A stretch of DNA of 64,000 bases from Pyrinomonadaceae bacterium (lineage in GTDB: Bacteria; Acidobacteriota; Blastocatellia; Pyrinomonadales; Pyrinomonadaceae), in assembly GCA_030841085.1 (NCBI GenBank), contig JAVEDP010000025.1:337942-401941 (forward strand). Direction: 5' to 3'. The notes below the pieces were generated by a model, which ran no database searches, was not told where the DNA came from, and was given only the letters and a program-made list of their open reading frames with translations. The translations under genes were made by a program, and so were the position numbers. The stretch's first letter is position 1. Each line of letters opens with the position of its first letter. Positions 34,137 to 43,773 of this stretch are shown piece by piece.

Positions 34137-34313
34137 TCATTAGAGTTGCGAATGCCGGCCATGCAGCTTGCAGCAAGCCATCCTCGTCTCCACATTGAGC
34201 GCGTTCGATTTTTACTCAACTCGTCGGGATCGGAAACGCTCGTTCAATAACCGACGCCACCGAATGCTCATGGTTTCGTGGCGCAACTTAGCAGACACTT
34301 CGTGGGAAATATG

Positions 34314-34342
34314 TTGAACTTTTGGTTTCCTGGTGCTATTTA
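34314..34342 (+). promoter_or_regulatory. Promoter of the TonB-dependent receptor gene
   Basis: TTGAAC (34314-34319), 17-bp spacer, TATTTA (34337-34342). Confidence 0.55.
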
Positions 34343-34356
34343 ATAAATACTTCCCT

Positions 34357-34374
34357 ATGTGTGCCAGCACACAT
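34357..34374. promoter_or_regulatory. Operator-like palindrome
   Basis: Perfect 8-bp inverted repeat ATGTGTGC-CA-GCACACAT, starting 15 bp after the -10 box, so it covers the early transcribed region. Size and symmetry fit a dimeric repressor site. Confidence 0.5.
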
Positions 34375-34546
34375 ACAGTAAGGACATCCCGACGTAAGCT
34401 GGCAAATCGCGTATTGAATTCGCTTCCCCGAAAGTCAGAGCCGACTTGTCAGGGGGAGAACTCTTGCCAATGTATTCCGTAGTTTTCACTACAAGTTCGG
34501 GCCTCAATCGAAAACCGTTGACTCATGGCCTCAGGAGGGCCTTCCA

Positions 34547-37500
34547 ATGAATCGCACCACGTCTAGTTTGGTCCGCATCATGACGGTCGGGCTTTTCTTT
34601 TTGTTTGTTGTAGGAACTGCCAACGCTCAGTTCAAGGCTGGCATCCAGGGTACCATTACCGACACCGCGGGCGGCCTCGTACCCGAGGCAAAGATCACGC
34701 TACTCAACACTGAGACCGGAAAGACGCAGGAAACAACGGCGAGCAACGAAGGCTTCTACAGACTGTCAGGTTTAGCGCCCGCCAAGTACCGGCTCTCTGT
34801 TGAAAAAGCTGGGTACAAACAGAAAGTATTCGACAACGTCGCGGTCAATGCCGAAGCCGTGCAGGGTATCGATGTCGTTCTCGAGCCCGGTGAGGTGAGC
34901 GCGACCGTTACCGTAACTCAGGAAACTGGGCAGACATTGGAGACCGAGAACGCCAGTCTGGACAAGGCTCTCACAACTCAAGAAGTCCGCAGTCTGCCGC
35001 AGTTTGGACGCGACCCTTACGAATTAGCGCGATTGACTCCCGGAGTATTCGGCGATGCCGCGCGTGGTGGCACGGGTGGCGCGGTCTCTTTACCTAACGT
35101 CGTCGGACCCGGAGGGTCGAGCCGATCGATTTTTCAGACCGAGAATGCACCGCAAATCTCTGCCAACGGTCAGCGAGTAACATCCAACAATTACCAGATC
35201 GACGGCACCAGCGTGAACAGTCTGACTAATGGCGGCGCGGCTGTCATCACCCCGAACCAGGAGTCAGTCAAAGAAGTACGCGTCATCGCGAACGTCTACT
35301 CGGCCGAGTATGGTCGCAACTCAGGCGCACAGGTGCTGACCGTCTCGCAAAATGGCACGAACCACTATCACGGCAGCCTTTTTCTAAAGAACAACAGTCC
35401 CGGACTAAATGCGTTCAATAAATACGGTGGTCCTGGCGTACCCGGTACACGTGTAAACCAACATCTCAACCAGTTCGGTGGCAGTGTCGGGGGCCCGCTC
35501 TATTTGCCACGGTTCGGTGAAGGCGGACGCTCCACCTGGGGCGGCCCGAACCGAGCTTTCTTTTTCTTTTCCTATGAAGGCTTGCGCAGCACCAACACCG
35601 ATACTATCAATGCTTTCATTGAAACGCCGCAATTCCGCCAAGCGGTGATCGCAGCGCGGCCAAATAGTATTGCAGCCACAATATTAAGCGCGCCGGGCAT
35701 CGCGCCGCGAGTGGTTTCTGTTATTCCAGTCACTTGCGCCTTTGCGGGTTTTGGAAACTGCCAGCAATTGGCGGGCGGCCTCGACATCGGCCGTATTGCC
35801 GGAGCCCAGGGCCAGTACATATCTTTTGCCGACCTCAGCGGAGGTGGCCCGGATGGAGTACCTGATTTCCAGTACGCCCAACTCGCCGTGCCAACTATTA
35901 GCCGAGGCAGTCAGTTTAATCCGCGCATCGACCTCAATCTTACAAAGAACGACACTCTGACATTCAGCTCCTACATTTCGCGCTTCAAAGGAACGAGTGC
36001 TGATGGACCAGGGCGCAGCCGCCCGATGGGCGATGTCACAACCGCGCCGCAGAACCTGTTCGGCATGGTCACCTGGGCGCGAACGATCTCTTCAAACAAG
36101 ACGAACGAGGCGCGCTTCAATGCGACGCGTTTCTCCTTCAATGAAGTCCTTTCGTCGGATCAGACAAATTTCGGTATTCCCCGTATAGAGATCGAGAATT
36201 TACCCTTCGACCGCTTACGCTTCGGCGCCCCCCGGGAAGAGACCACTCCGGGCATATTCGCCGAGAATACCTTCGAGCTGCGCGACACGTTTCGCTGGGT
36301 GCGCGGGGACCAGGCGTGGAGTTTTGGTGGAGAGCGACGGTGGGAGCAGGACAACAATGACCTCTCCGGCGGCTCACGCCCGCTGTTCAGTTTTGCCGGT
36401 ATATTCAACTTTGCTAACGACGCGCCACTTTTCTATCGAATCAATGCCGACCCGCGCACCGGCGGACCCGCGCAGTCAAAGCGCAAGTTCCGCTCTTCGA
36501 CGGACGCGTTGTTTGTGCAGGATGACTGGAAATATCGGCCTAACTTAACCCTGAATCTCGGCCTGCGCTGGGAATACTTCGCACCGCTCTCTGAGAAAGA
36601 CGGCGTCCTAAGCAACTTCATTCTGGGCCCGGCCGGTCAGGAGTTGACGGGCGGAAGCCTCGCCGTCGTCAAAACTCTCTACCCGGCGGATCGAAACAAC
36701 TTCGCGCCACGCCTTGGGTTTGCTTACAGTCCCAATTTCGGTGAATCGTTTCACGGACTGCTCAACGAAAACAAGCTTGTGATTCGCGGCGGCTTTGGCA
36801 TTGCTTACAACCGCATTCCGCTTATTGAATTCGCCAACACTCGCGGCAATCCGCCGTTCTTTGCGCGCTACGCAATTTGCTGCGGCACTTCAGCTTCTGA
36901 CTTCAGTACGCCTTTCAATGGGGGCCAGATTCTTTACGCGCTCGGAGCGAACAATTCTCCGTTCAGCTACCCGACAAATCCGGCGCTGCGGTTGACGTTC
37001 AACGCGAGGGGCATTCCGAATCTGGCTAATGGGGCAGAGGTAGAGATATACGGCGCGCCGGCGAAGGTGCCGACGCCTTACGTCTATACCTACTCGCTCG
37101 AAGGACAGTACAGCCTGCCGGGGAAGTTAGTTGCTGAAGTTGGTTACCAGGGCAGTCAGAGTCGCAAGCTGGTCAGACTTGTTAACCAACGTTTCCTCTA
37201 CACCGATCCGGGGATCTTCTCAAACATCTTGTTCCCAACTCCGGACACAAACGCCGGCTACAACGCTTTGATTGCGCGGCTGACGAGGCGTTTTTCTGGT
37301 GGTGTTCAGTTCGATGCGATTTATCGCTTTGCCAAGAGCACCGACGTCGTCTCATATGACGGTCCCACGGCTAACACCAATCCCACTTACCCGCTCGACG
37401 TGCGGCAGGAAGTTGGTCCTTCCGATTATGATGTGCGTCACAACTTTGTCGCGTCCGGTCTTTGGGAATTGCCAATCTTCAGCCATCGCGACGATGCAGT

Positions 37501-38011
37501 CGGTAGTCTGTTGGGCGGTTGGCAGATCAGCGGCATCCTTACCGCGCACACAGGATTTCCGTGGACCCCGGTAATCGGCCAGTGCATCAGCACGCGCGGC
37601 CCGAGTATTTGTCCGGTACGGCCAGTAGCGTACTTCGGCGGTGCCGGCAATGACACTTCGAACGACGCGTTCATCAGCGGTAGCAATTTTCCGGGCGGGG
37701 GCTCGAAGTTCTTCAGCACCGCGGGGCCGGTAGGTTTCCAATTGCCGGGCATCGGTCGTAACTCATTCCGCGGCCCGCGTTACTTTGACGTCGACATGTC
37801 CGTCAGCAAAAAGTTTGGCTTGAATCATCTGATCGGCGAAGGAAGATTCTTTGAGGTAAAGGCAAACTTTTTCAATGTCTTCAATCTCCTGAATCTACAG
37901 CCCTTCAATTTCAACACCCCGAGCACGCAAGTCCAGAATGCTCTCTTCGGTCGTGCCGAACGGGGCTTGGCCGGACGCGTGATCGAGATTCAGGGGAGAC
38001 TTAATTTCTAA
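34547..38011 (+). CDS. Oar-like TonB-dependent receptor with carboxypeptidase-regulatory-like domain
   Basis: 1154 residues. Signal peptide (MTVGLFFLFVVGTANAQF), an Ig-like CarboxypepD_reg domain (about 30-115: GIQGTITDTAGGLVPEAKIT), a plug domain (SANGQRVTSNNYQIDGTSVN) and a long beta-barrel of about 800 residues ending RGLAGRVIEIQGRLNF with a terminal Phe, as expected for BAM recognition. Outer-membrane transporter that would import a large or scarce substrate, energised by TonB. Oar-like receptors are abundant in Acidobacteriota and often serve polysaccharide uptake. No SusD partner is adjacent. GH3 and GH144-like genes lie 1.7 kb downstream, so a glucan substrate is possible. Preceded by a promoter and operator-like palindrome, followed by a terminator. 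Confidence 0.93.
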   Translation: MNRTTSSLVRIMTVGLFFLFVVGTANAQFKAGIQGTITDTAGGLVPEAKITLLNTETGKTQETTASNEGFYRLSGLAPAKYRLSVEKAGYKQKVFDNVAVNAEAVQGIDVVLEPGEVSATVTVTQETGQTLETENASLDKALTTQEVRSLPQFGRDPYELARLTPGVFGDAARGGTGGAVSLPNVVGPGGSSRSIFQTENAPQISANGQRVTSNNYQIDGTSVNSLTNGGAAVITPNQESVKEVRVIANVYSAEYGRNSGAQVLTVSQNGTNHYHGSLFLKNNSPGLNAFNKYGGPGVPGTRVNQHLNQFGGSVGGPLYLPRFGEGGRSTWGGPNRAFFFFSYEGLRSTNTDTINAFIETPQFRQAVIAARPNSIAATILSAPGIAPRVVSVIPVTCAFAGFGNCQQLAGGLDIGRIAGAQGQYISFADLSGGGPDGVPDFQYAQLAVPTISRGSQFNPRIDLNLTKNDTLTFSSYISRFKGTSADGPGRSRPMGDVTTAPQNLFGMVTWARTISSNKTNEARFNATRFSFNEVLSSDQTNFGIPRIEIENLPFDRLRFGAPREETTPGIFAENTFELRDTFRWVRGDQAWSFGGERRWEQDNNDLSGGSRPLFSFAGIFNFANDAPLFYRINADPRTGGPAQSKRKFRSSTDALFVQDDWKYRPNLTLNLGLRWEYFAPLSEKDGVLSNFILGPAGQELTGGSLAVVKTLYPADRNNFAPRLGFAYSPNFGESFHGLLNENKLVIRGGFGIAYNRIPLIEFANTRGNPPFFARYAICCGTSASDFSTPFNGGQILYALGANNSPFSYPTNPALRLTFNARGIPNLANGAEVEIYGAPAKVPTPYVYTYSLEGQYSLPGKLVAEVGYQGSQSRKLVRLVNQRFLYTDPGIFSNILFPTPDTNAGYNALIARLTRRFSGGVQFDAIYRFAKSTDVVSYDGPTANTNPTYPLDVRQEVGPSDYDVRHNFVASGLWELPIFSHRDDAVGSLLGGWQISGILTAHTGFPWTPVIGQCISTRGPSICPVRPVAYFGGAGNDTSNDAFISGSNFPGGGSKFFSTAGPVGFQLPGIGRNSFRGPRYFDVDMSVSKKFGLNHLIGEGRFFEVKANFFNVFNLLNLQPFNFNTPSTQVQNALFGRAERGLAGRVIEIQGRLNF

Positions 38012-38044
38012 GATGAAGGCTTGAGGAAAAACCGTGGGGATGAG

Positions 38045-38076
38045 AAAAGCCCGGCACGCAGGTGTCGGGCTTTTTC
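38045..38076 (+). terminator. Rho-independent terminator
   Basis: Stem AAAAGCCCGGCAC / GTGTCGGGCTTTT with loop GCAG and a T-run. 34 bp after the receptor stop. A-rich on the 5' side, so it may act for the convergent TPR gene too. Confidence 0.9.
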
Positions 38077-38102
38077 TAATTCCGGTACATGTGGAATTCG
38101 AT

Positions 38103-39560
38103 CTAGTCCGGTTTCCCGTCGGACACTACGCGCGGCAAGGTGTCTTCGATCTGGTCCTCTCTCTGTCCGCGTCGAGCTTTTGCTTCTGCTTCATACTGTT
38201 TGAAGACCGTAAGTTCTCGGTCGGCATCATATTTTCGCTTCAGTCGGGTATAGGCGATGAAAAGTTGGTAATGGACGCCGGGATCGCGAGTGCGTAATTG
38301 AGTGGCCGCTGAGAGGACCCCAATTGCCTCGTCATAGCGTTTAGTGCGCACGAGCAAACGGCCCAGGTCATAAGTCGCATAAAAGTGACGGGGGTCAATC
38401 GCGATCGCGCGCCGCAAAAATCTCTCGGCATCCGCGTTGCGCCCGCCCTCGCCAAGCACAAAACCAAGTTGCGCCAACGCGTCCGCATTACTTTCTTTCA
38501 ACGTCAGAGACCTGCGCAGCGCAGTTTCTGCTGTAGCGAAGTTGCCGTATCCCCGCGCCGCGATACCGACGAAGTATTGCGCTTCTGCTGACGTGGGAAA
38601 CTGCTGCGCCGCGCGCTGAAAAAGATCCAATGCTCGATCGTATTGCACCAGCAACATGTAGGTGCCGCCGAGCCGTACGTAATAAACCAATTGCTTCCCG
38701 TCCTGTTCGAGGGCGCGCTGATAAAACTCCACCGCGCCTTCATAGCGACTTTGCTTTCGTAGTTCTTCCCCGATCATGAAATTCGCCGCCGCGAAATCAT
38801 TGCGCTCTGCGAGTGCGCGCTGCCAAAAATCGACTGCTGCTTCGCTATCGCCCCGCAACGTAGCGACCAGACCCGAGAGGTAGAGGACATTCGCGTCGGC
38901 CGGTGCGAGCGTAACCGCTGAGGCAAGCACTTCCGCCGATTCGTTAATGCGTTTGAGCTGGTAGAGCGCGAAACCAAGCTGCGATAACACTGTCAGATTG
39001 TTTGGTTGTTGCCGGCGCACGAGTTCGAACAGCGGCACGGCGCGACTGTAATCGCCGCGCGCCGCATAGAGCAGTGCCAGATTAATCGTAGCTTGAGGAT
39101 GATCCGGGACTACCCGCAGAACAGCCTCGAATGCTTCGGCTGCGGCTTCCATGCGTCCGGTGCGGGCCAACAACACGCCGAGGTTGGCGCGGGCCGAGGT
39201 TGCCCGGGGATTGAACCGGAGTGCAGCGAGATACTCGCGCTCAGCCGCCTGTGTGCGGCCATGCTGATCGAGAATCACTCCCAGTAGATTATGCGCATCC
39301 GCGTTGGACGGCACCGCAGCAATCGCGCGTCGCAGCAACGGCTCGGCTTCGTCGAGTTTGCCCGTCTGCAGGAGCAGCGCAGCTTCATTCAGAAGCAAGG
39401 CCACATCTTCCCGCGAGACGGCGCTGTCCTTCGATTTTTCTTTATGCGTTGGTTGTCGCTGCTGCGCGAAAACTTCAACGAACATGGTGAGTGAGAGAAA
39501 GCACGCGCTGACCAATGAACAAATGCAAATCAGGCGCTGACACATGCGATCAAAGTTCAT
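38103..39560 (-). CDS. TPR-repeat protein with signal sequence
   Basis: 485 residues from ATG 39560. The N-terminal hydrophobic segment (LICICSLVSACFLSLTMFVEVFAQ) is a signal peptide or anchor. About twelve tetratricopeptide repeats follow across the rest (for example DAHNLLGVILDQHGRTQAAE, ATSARANLGVLLARTGRME, VLYLSGLVATLRGDSEAAVD). Probably a periplasmic or membrane-associated scaffold. No enzymatic motif. It is convergent with the receptor gene and divergent from bglX. Confidence 0.87.
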   Translation of the reverse strand: MNFDRMCQRLICICSLVSACFLSLTMFVEVFAQQRQPTHKEKSKDSAVSREDVALLLNEAALLLQTGKLDEAEPLLRRAIAAVPSNADAHNLLGVILDQHGRTQAAEREYLAALRFNPRATSARANLGVLLARTGRMEAAAEAFEAVLRVVPDHPQATINLALLYAARGDYSRAVPLFELVRRQQPNNLTVLSQLGFALYQLKRINESAEVLASAVTLAPADANVLYLSGLVATLRGDSEAAVDFWQRALAERNDFAAANFMIGEELRKQSRYEGAVEFYQRALEQDGKQLVYYVRLGGTYMLLVQYDRALDLFQRAAQQFPTSAEAQYFVGIAARGYGNFATAETALRRSLTLKESNADALAQLGFVLGEGGRNADAERFLRRAIAIDPRHFYATYDLGRLLVRTKRYDEAIGVLSAATQLRTRDPGVHYQLFIAYTRLKRKYDADRELTVFKQYEAEAKARRGQREDQIEDTLPRVVSDGKPD

Positions 39561-39732
39561 TGAGAAATGATCTTTTTTATCCTGCCGGAGGATGTTCAGG
39601 GCATTGGCGAAAGAACGCTGTAGTATACTGAGCCCACGATCTTGCGGCAAATTCGTGAGCTTTTACTATGACAGCGCCAGGTTTTGCAACGGCAGCGCAT
39701 GCCGCCTTCTCGCTTCTCAAGAGGGTCACTAA

Positions 39733-41949
39733 ATGAAAATCATTAGATACGCAAGTCTGCTTCTAGCTCTCGCGCTTCTCGCTACCGTCACACACAGTTC
39801 TGGGCAACAGCGGGCCACGAACAACGAAAGAAGAATCGAAGCGTTGCTCGCGCGCATGACGCTGGCGGAAAAACTCGCTCAACTTCAGCAACTCGACGGC
39901 GAAGGCAATGGCACTTTTCGTCCCGAGCACCCGGACCTGATTCGTAAGGGTCTACTCGGCTCAACGCTGAATGTTCGCGGCGCTAAAAACACTAATCAGT
40001 TGCAGCACGTTGCAATGGACGAATCGCGCCTTAAGATTCCAGTCCTGTTTGGCTTCGATGTAATTCACGGTTACCGCACCATCTTTCCGATTCCGCTGGC
40101 TGAAGCCAGCAGTTGGGATCCGGCCTCGGCCGAACGCTCCGCCGGCATTGCAGCACAGGAAGCATACGCCTCCGGAGTGCGTTGGACATTCGCACCGATG
40201 CTCGACGTCGCCCGCGATCCGCGCTGGGGAAGAATTACGGAAGGCGCCGGCGAAGATCCGTTTCTGGGTGCTGCCTTTGCGCGCGCGCGCGTTCGCGGAT
40301 TTCAAGGAACTGATTACAGCGCGCCGGACAAGATTTTGGCGTGTGCCAAACACTGGGTTGCGTATGGGGCAACTGAAGGTGGGCGCGACTACAACACGAC
40401 CGACATGTCCGAACAGACTCTGCGCGAAATATATTTTCCGCCATTCAAGGCGGCTGTTGATGCGGGCGTTGGCACGGTGATGAGTGCCTTCAACGACCTC
40501 AACGGCGTGCCGGCATCAGCTAATCGCTTCACGCTCACCGAGGTCTTGCGCGGCGAATGGAAGTTTGATGGCTTTGTGGTTAGCGATTACACCTCAGTAA
40601 AAGAGTTAATCAATCACGGTCTGGCAGCAGACGATCAGGACGCCGCGCGCCTGGCATTAAACGCCGGCGTCGATATGGAAATGGTAAGCCGGCTCTTTAA
40701 TCAGCACGGGCCGCAACTGCTGCAACAAGGAAAAGTTTCGCAAGCAACAATCGACGAAGCGGTGCGTCGCGTTTTGCGAATCAAATTCAGGCTGGGACTT
40801 TTTGAACATCCTTACACGGACGAGACGCGCGAAAGTCGTTCCCTTCTAACGTCCGAGAATCGTGGCGCCGCGCGCGCCATCGCTGATCGTTCCATGGTCC
40901 TATTGAAGAACGAGCACGAAACCTTACCTTTGAACAAGGCCGTCCACTCGATTGCTGTTATTGGACCATTGGCTGATGACCATCGCGCGCCTCTTGATTG
41001 GTGGAGTGGCGATGGAAAACCCGAGGACACGGTCACTCCGCTAATGGGAATCAAGACGAAGGTATCGCCTGCAACGAAAGTCGGTTATGCGAAAGGCTGC
41101 GATATCCTCGGCGATTCAACCGCCGGCTTCGCTGAAGCAATAGCACTCGCGCGTGACAGTGACGTTGCCATCGTCTTCGTCGGCGAATCAGCGGAGATGA
41201 TGGGCGAAGCCGCCTCGAAAAGCTCACTTGATCTTACCGGCCGCCAGATGGATCTGGTAAAGGCAGTGCAAGCCACTGGGAAGCCAACAATTGTCGTATT
41301 AATGAATGGCCGTCCGTTGACGGTGGGATGGATCGTAGAGAACACACCGGCAGTCCTTGAGGCCTGGATGGGCGGCACGGAAGCAGGCAATGCGATTGCC
41401 GACGTCTTGTTTGGTGATGTGAATCCGAGTGGCAAGCTGCCGGTCACCTGGCCGCGTACCGTGGGCCAGGTGCCTATCTACTACAATCACATGAACACTG
41501 GAAGGCCTCCTGAAGCCAACAAGCGCTACACCTCGAAGTATCTCGACGTTCCCTGGACGCCGCAGTTCCCTTTCGGCTACGGGCTGAGCTATACGCAATT
41601 CAAGATTACTAATTTGCAACTTAGCGCTCCGCATATTTCGCCAGCGGGAAAGTTGATGGTCAGCGTTGACGTGCAAAATGTAGGCCGGCGCGAGGGCGCC
41701 GAAGTGGTCCAACTCTACATTCGCGACCTGGCAGCCAGCATGACCCGGCCCGTGAAAGAGCTGAAAGGGTTTCAACGAATTACCCTGGCAGCCGGCGAGA
41801 AGAAACGTGTGGAATTTAGCCTTGCCCCGGAACAACTTGGTTTCTGGAATCGAGAAATGCGCTTCGTAGTCGAGCCCGGAGACTTCAAAGTGATGGTCGG
41901 CGCAAATTCCGAAGATTTGATCGAGGGGACGTTTGCGGTAGAGAAATAG
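39733..41949 (+). CDS. bglX: Exported beta-glucosidase, glycoside hydrolase family 3 (BglX-like)
   Basis: 738 residues. Signal peptide (YASLLLALALLATVTHSSG). GH3 N-terminal TIM barrel with the KH motif ACAKHWVAYGAT (206-207), and the nucleophile Asp285 in FDGFVVSDYTSVKEL; the GH3 C domain (IAVIGPLADD ... VVLMNGRPLTVGW) and a C-terminal fibronectin-III-like domain (VQNVGRREGAEVVQLYI). Hydrolyses terminal beta-glucosyl units of oligosaccharides in the periplasm. With the small membrane protein and GH144-like gene downstream (26- and 21-bp gaps) it forms a likely operon. Confidence 0.95.
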   Translation: MKIIRYASLLLALALLATVTHSSGQQRATNNERRIEALLARMTLAEKLAQLQQLDGEGNGTFRPEHPDLIRKGLLGSTLNVRGAKNTNQLQHVAMDESRLKIPVLFGFDVIHGYRTIFPIPLAEASSWDPASAERSAGIAAQEAYASGVRWTFAPMLDVARDPRWGRITEGAGEDPFLGAAFARARVRGFQGTDYSAPDKILACAKHWVAYGATEGGRDYNTTDMSEQTLREIYFPPFKAAVDAGVGTVMSAFNDLNGVPASANRFTLTEVLRGEWKFDGFVVSDYTSVKELINHGLAADDQDAARLALNAGVDMEMVSRLFNQHGPQLLQQGKVSQATIDEAVRRVLRIKFRLGLFEHPYTDETRESRSLLTSENRGAARAIADRSMVLLKNEHETLPLNKAVHSIAVIGPLADDHRAPLDWWSGDGKPEDTVTPLMGIKTKVSPATKVGYAKGCDILGDSTAGFAEAIALARDSDVAIVFVGESAEMMGEAASKSSLDLTGRQMDLVKAVQATGKPTIVVLMNGRPLTVGWIVENTPAVLEAWMGGTEAGNAIADVLFGDVNPSGKLPVTWPRTVGQVPIYYNHMNTGRPPEANKRYTSKYLDVPWTPQFPFGYGLSYTQFKITNLQLSAPHISPAGKLMVSVDVQNVGRREGAEVVQLYIRDLAASMTRPVKELKGFQRITLAAGEKKRVEFSLAPEQLGFWNREMRFVVEPGDFKVMVGANSEDLIEGTFAVEK

Positions 41950-41975
41950 TAAATGAGTCGATTTAAGGAGCTATC

Positions 41976-42197
41976 GTGAAGCTACGAAAAATAGCTGTGT
42001 GGGGATTGCTGATCGCTGGTGTCCTCGGTGTTATCACTGGGTTGAGGGATACGTTCGCTCCCGGGTTTTTCAATATCAGTCCGCAAGTAAAAACGAAAGC
42101 CGACATAATTCTTCAATTTGTCAGCGCCGCGACATTTTTTGCTCTCGCTTTTTTGTTTAGGCTCAGTTCGCAGCGGGACGCCAACAAGAAGCAGTGA
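41976..42197 (+). CDS. Small membrane protein
   Basis: 73 residues, GTG start at 41976 with AAGGAG 6 bp upstream. Two TM helices (AVWGLLIAGVLGVITGL and ILQFVSAATFFALAFLFRL) with a short connecting loop and a basic C terminus. Placed between bglX and the GH144-like gene in the same transcript. Function unknown. Confidence 0.7.
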   Translation: MKLRKIAVWGLLIAGVLGVITGLRDTFAPGFFNISPQVKTKADIILQFVSAATFFALAFLFRLSSQRDANKKQ

Positions 42198-42218
42198 CTA
42201 ATCGGCCACGATGATCTG

Positions 42219-43712
42219 ATGGCACAGAGAACGCACTTAGTTAGGGTTGCCACGCGGTCCTTCGCGCTTTCGATCCTGTCATCCTTCTTGCTGCTCGTCT
42301 TCCCCTTTTCGGCAACTTCAGGTCACTGGCCAGTATCGCAAGCAGCCTCGTTCCGTTCTCAAGCCGCCGCTGTTCGCAATCCTTCAAACCAAGACCAACT
42401 CTTTCTCGACGAACTTCAGCATTCGTCCTTCAATTATTTTTGGCAGCAGGCCGATCCGCAAACAGGCCTGGTTCCCGACCGCGCCCGCATCGACGGCTCA
42501 GCTCTGGACGACAATCATCGCAACGTTGCCAGCATTGCTGCGACCGGCTTTGGCTTGACAGCGCTTTGCATCGCAACAGAGCACGGTTGGATCACTCAGT
42601 CCCAGGCGCGTGAACGCACGCGTAATACGTTGCGTTTTTTTGCGGAACGCGCTTTTGAGAAACACGGTTGGTTTTATCATTGGCTTGACGCTAAAACGGG
42701 AGACCGCCGCTGGAACAGCGAAGTTTCGTCAATCGATACCGCCTTGCTGCTGGCGGGCGTACTGACTGTGCGGCAGTATTTCCGCGACGATGCCGAGATT
42801 CGAAAACTAGCGACAAAGATTTACGAACGAGTCGATTTTGACTGGATGCTGAACGGCAACCCGCGACTCTTGTCGCACGGTTGGAAACCGGAGACGGGTT
42901 TCCTAAAGCCTTTCTGGGATACTTTCAGCGAAGACACCATTCTCTATTTGTTGGCAATCGGATCGCCAACGCATCCGGTATCGCCGGCGTCCTGGTACGC
43001 TTTGTGGCGCGATCGTTATCGCTATGAAGGTCACACGTATTTCACAACCATTGGCGTCCCGCTGTTTATGCATCAATACGCGCACGCCTGGATCGACTTT
43101 CGCAATAGACGCGAAAGTCGTGGGGACAGAATCGATTATTTCGCGAACTCAAGAGAGGCCACGCTGGCGCATCGTGCTTTCTGCCTGAACCTTTCGTATG
43201 ACTTTCCCGCGTTCGCATCAGACATGTGGGGCATCACGGCTTCGGATAGTGCCAAAGGTTATCTTGCCTGGGGTGGCCCACCGCGCGATCCCGAAATCGA
43301 CGGCACCCTCGTTCCCTCGGCGGCCGGCGGCTCGCTCATGTTTACACCTCAGCTTTCGCTGGCAGCACTGCGGGCCATGCAGCAGCGGTATGGCGACAAA
43401 GTTTATGGCAAATATGGATTCATCGACGCTTTCAATCCTAAGACTGGTTGGTTCGACAGCGACGTGATTGGGATCAATGCCGGAATAATTCTGTTAAGCG
43501 CTGAAAACTCGCGCAACGGGAACGTCTGGAAGTGGTTTATGCGGAATCAAGAGATTCCTGAGGCGATGCAAAAGATAGGACTTGTCAGATCCAAATCCAC
43601 AACTACTTTACAGCCGGGCGAAAGAGCGGATCGCGGCAAGCGTCACGTGAACCTTACAAAGAACGCAAACGCCAAGTCAGTTCTGTTCGCACCTCGGAAC
43701 GCGACCAGATAA
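42219..43712 (+). CDS. Exported glucoamylase-like / GH144-type protein (COG5368)
   Basis: 497 residues. Signal peptide (FALSILSSFLLLVFPFSATSG). The body is the (alpha/alpha)6-type domain of the glycoamylase-like family: DELQHSSFNYFWQQADPQTG, VASIAATGFGLTALCIA, FYHWLDAKTGDRRW, EVSSIDTALLLAG, WGITASDSAKGYLAWGG and YGFIDAFNPKTGWFDSDVIGIN. Members of this family characterised so far include endo-beta-1,2-glucanases (GH144), often next to GH3 enzymes that cleave sophorose oligomers. The substrate here is inferred, not shown. The C-terminal ~60 residues are a basic, low-conservation tail. Confidence 0.85.
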   Translation: MAQRTHLVRVATRSFALSILSSFLLLVFPFSATSGHWPVSQAASFRSQAAAVRNPSNQDQLFLDELQHSSFNYFWQQADPQTGLVPDRARIDGSALDDNHRNVASIAATGFGLTALCIATEHGWITQSQARERTRNTLRFFAERAFEKHGWFYHWLDAKTGDRRWNSEVSSIDTALLLAGVLTVRQYFRDDAEIRKLATKIYERVDFDWMLNGNPRLLSHGWKPETGFLKPFWDTFSEDTILYLLAIGSPTHPVSPASWYALWRDRYRYEGHTYFTTIGVPLFMHQYAHAWIDFRNRRESRGDRIDYFANSREATLAHRAFCLNLSYDFPAFASDMWGITASDSAKGYLAWGGPPRDPEIDGTLVPSAAGGSLMFTPQLSLAALRAMQQRYGDKVYGKYGFIDAFNPKTGWFDSDVIGINAGIILLSAENSRNGNVWKWFMRNQEIPEAMQKIGLVRSKSTTTLQPGERADRGKRHVNLTKNANAKSVLFAPRNATR

Positions 43713-43773
43713 CTCTGTCAATTCCCTTAAACGTTCAGCGAGTTCGCTCCTCAGATACCGCCCGGATAGATTT

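Larger units (their letters stand above)
34137..34546. other. Leader region of the TonB-dependent receptor gene
   Basis: About 410 bp without a gene. It holds a promoter and an operator-like palindrome (annotated separately). The leader from the predicted transcription start to ATG 34547 would be about 200 nt. Confidence 0.5.

Noticed and set aside
39561..39732. Promoter TTGGCG...TATACT for bglX
   Set aside because: Spacer of only 14 bp; not convincing.
34547..43712. SusC/SusD polysaccharide utilisation locus
   Set aside because: The receptor is Oar-like and there is no SusD-type lipoprotein gene nearby.
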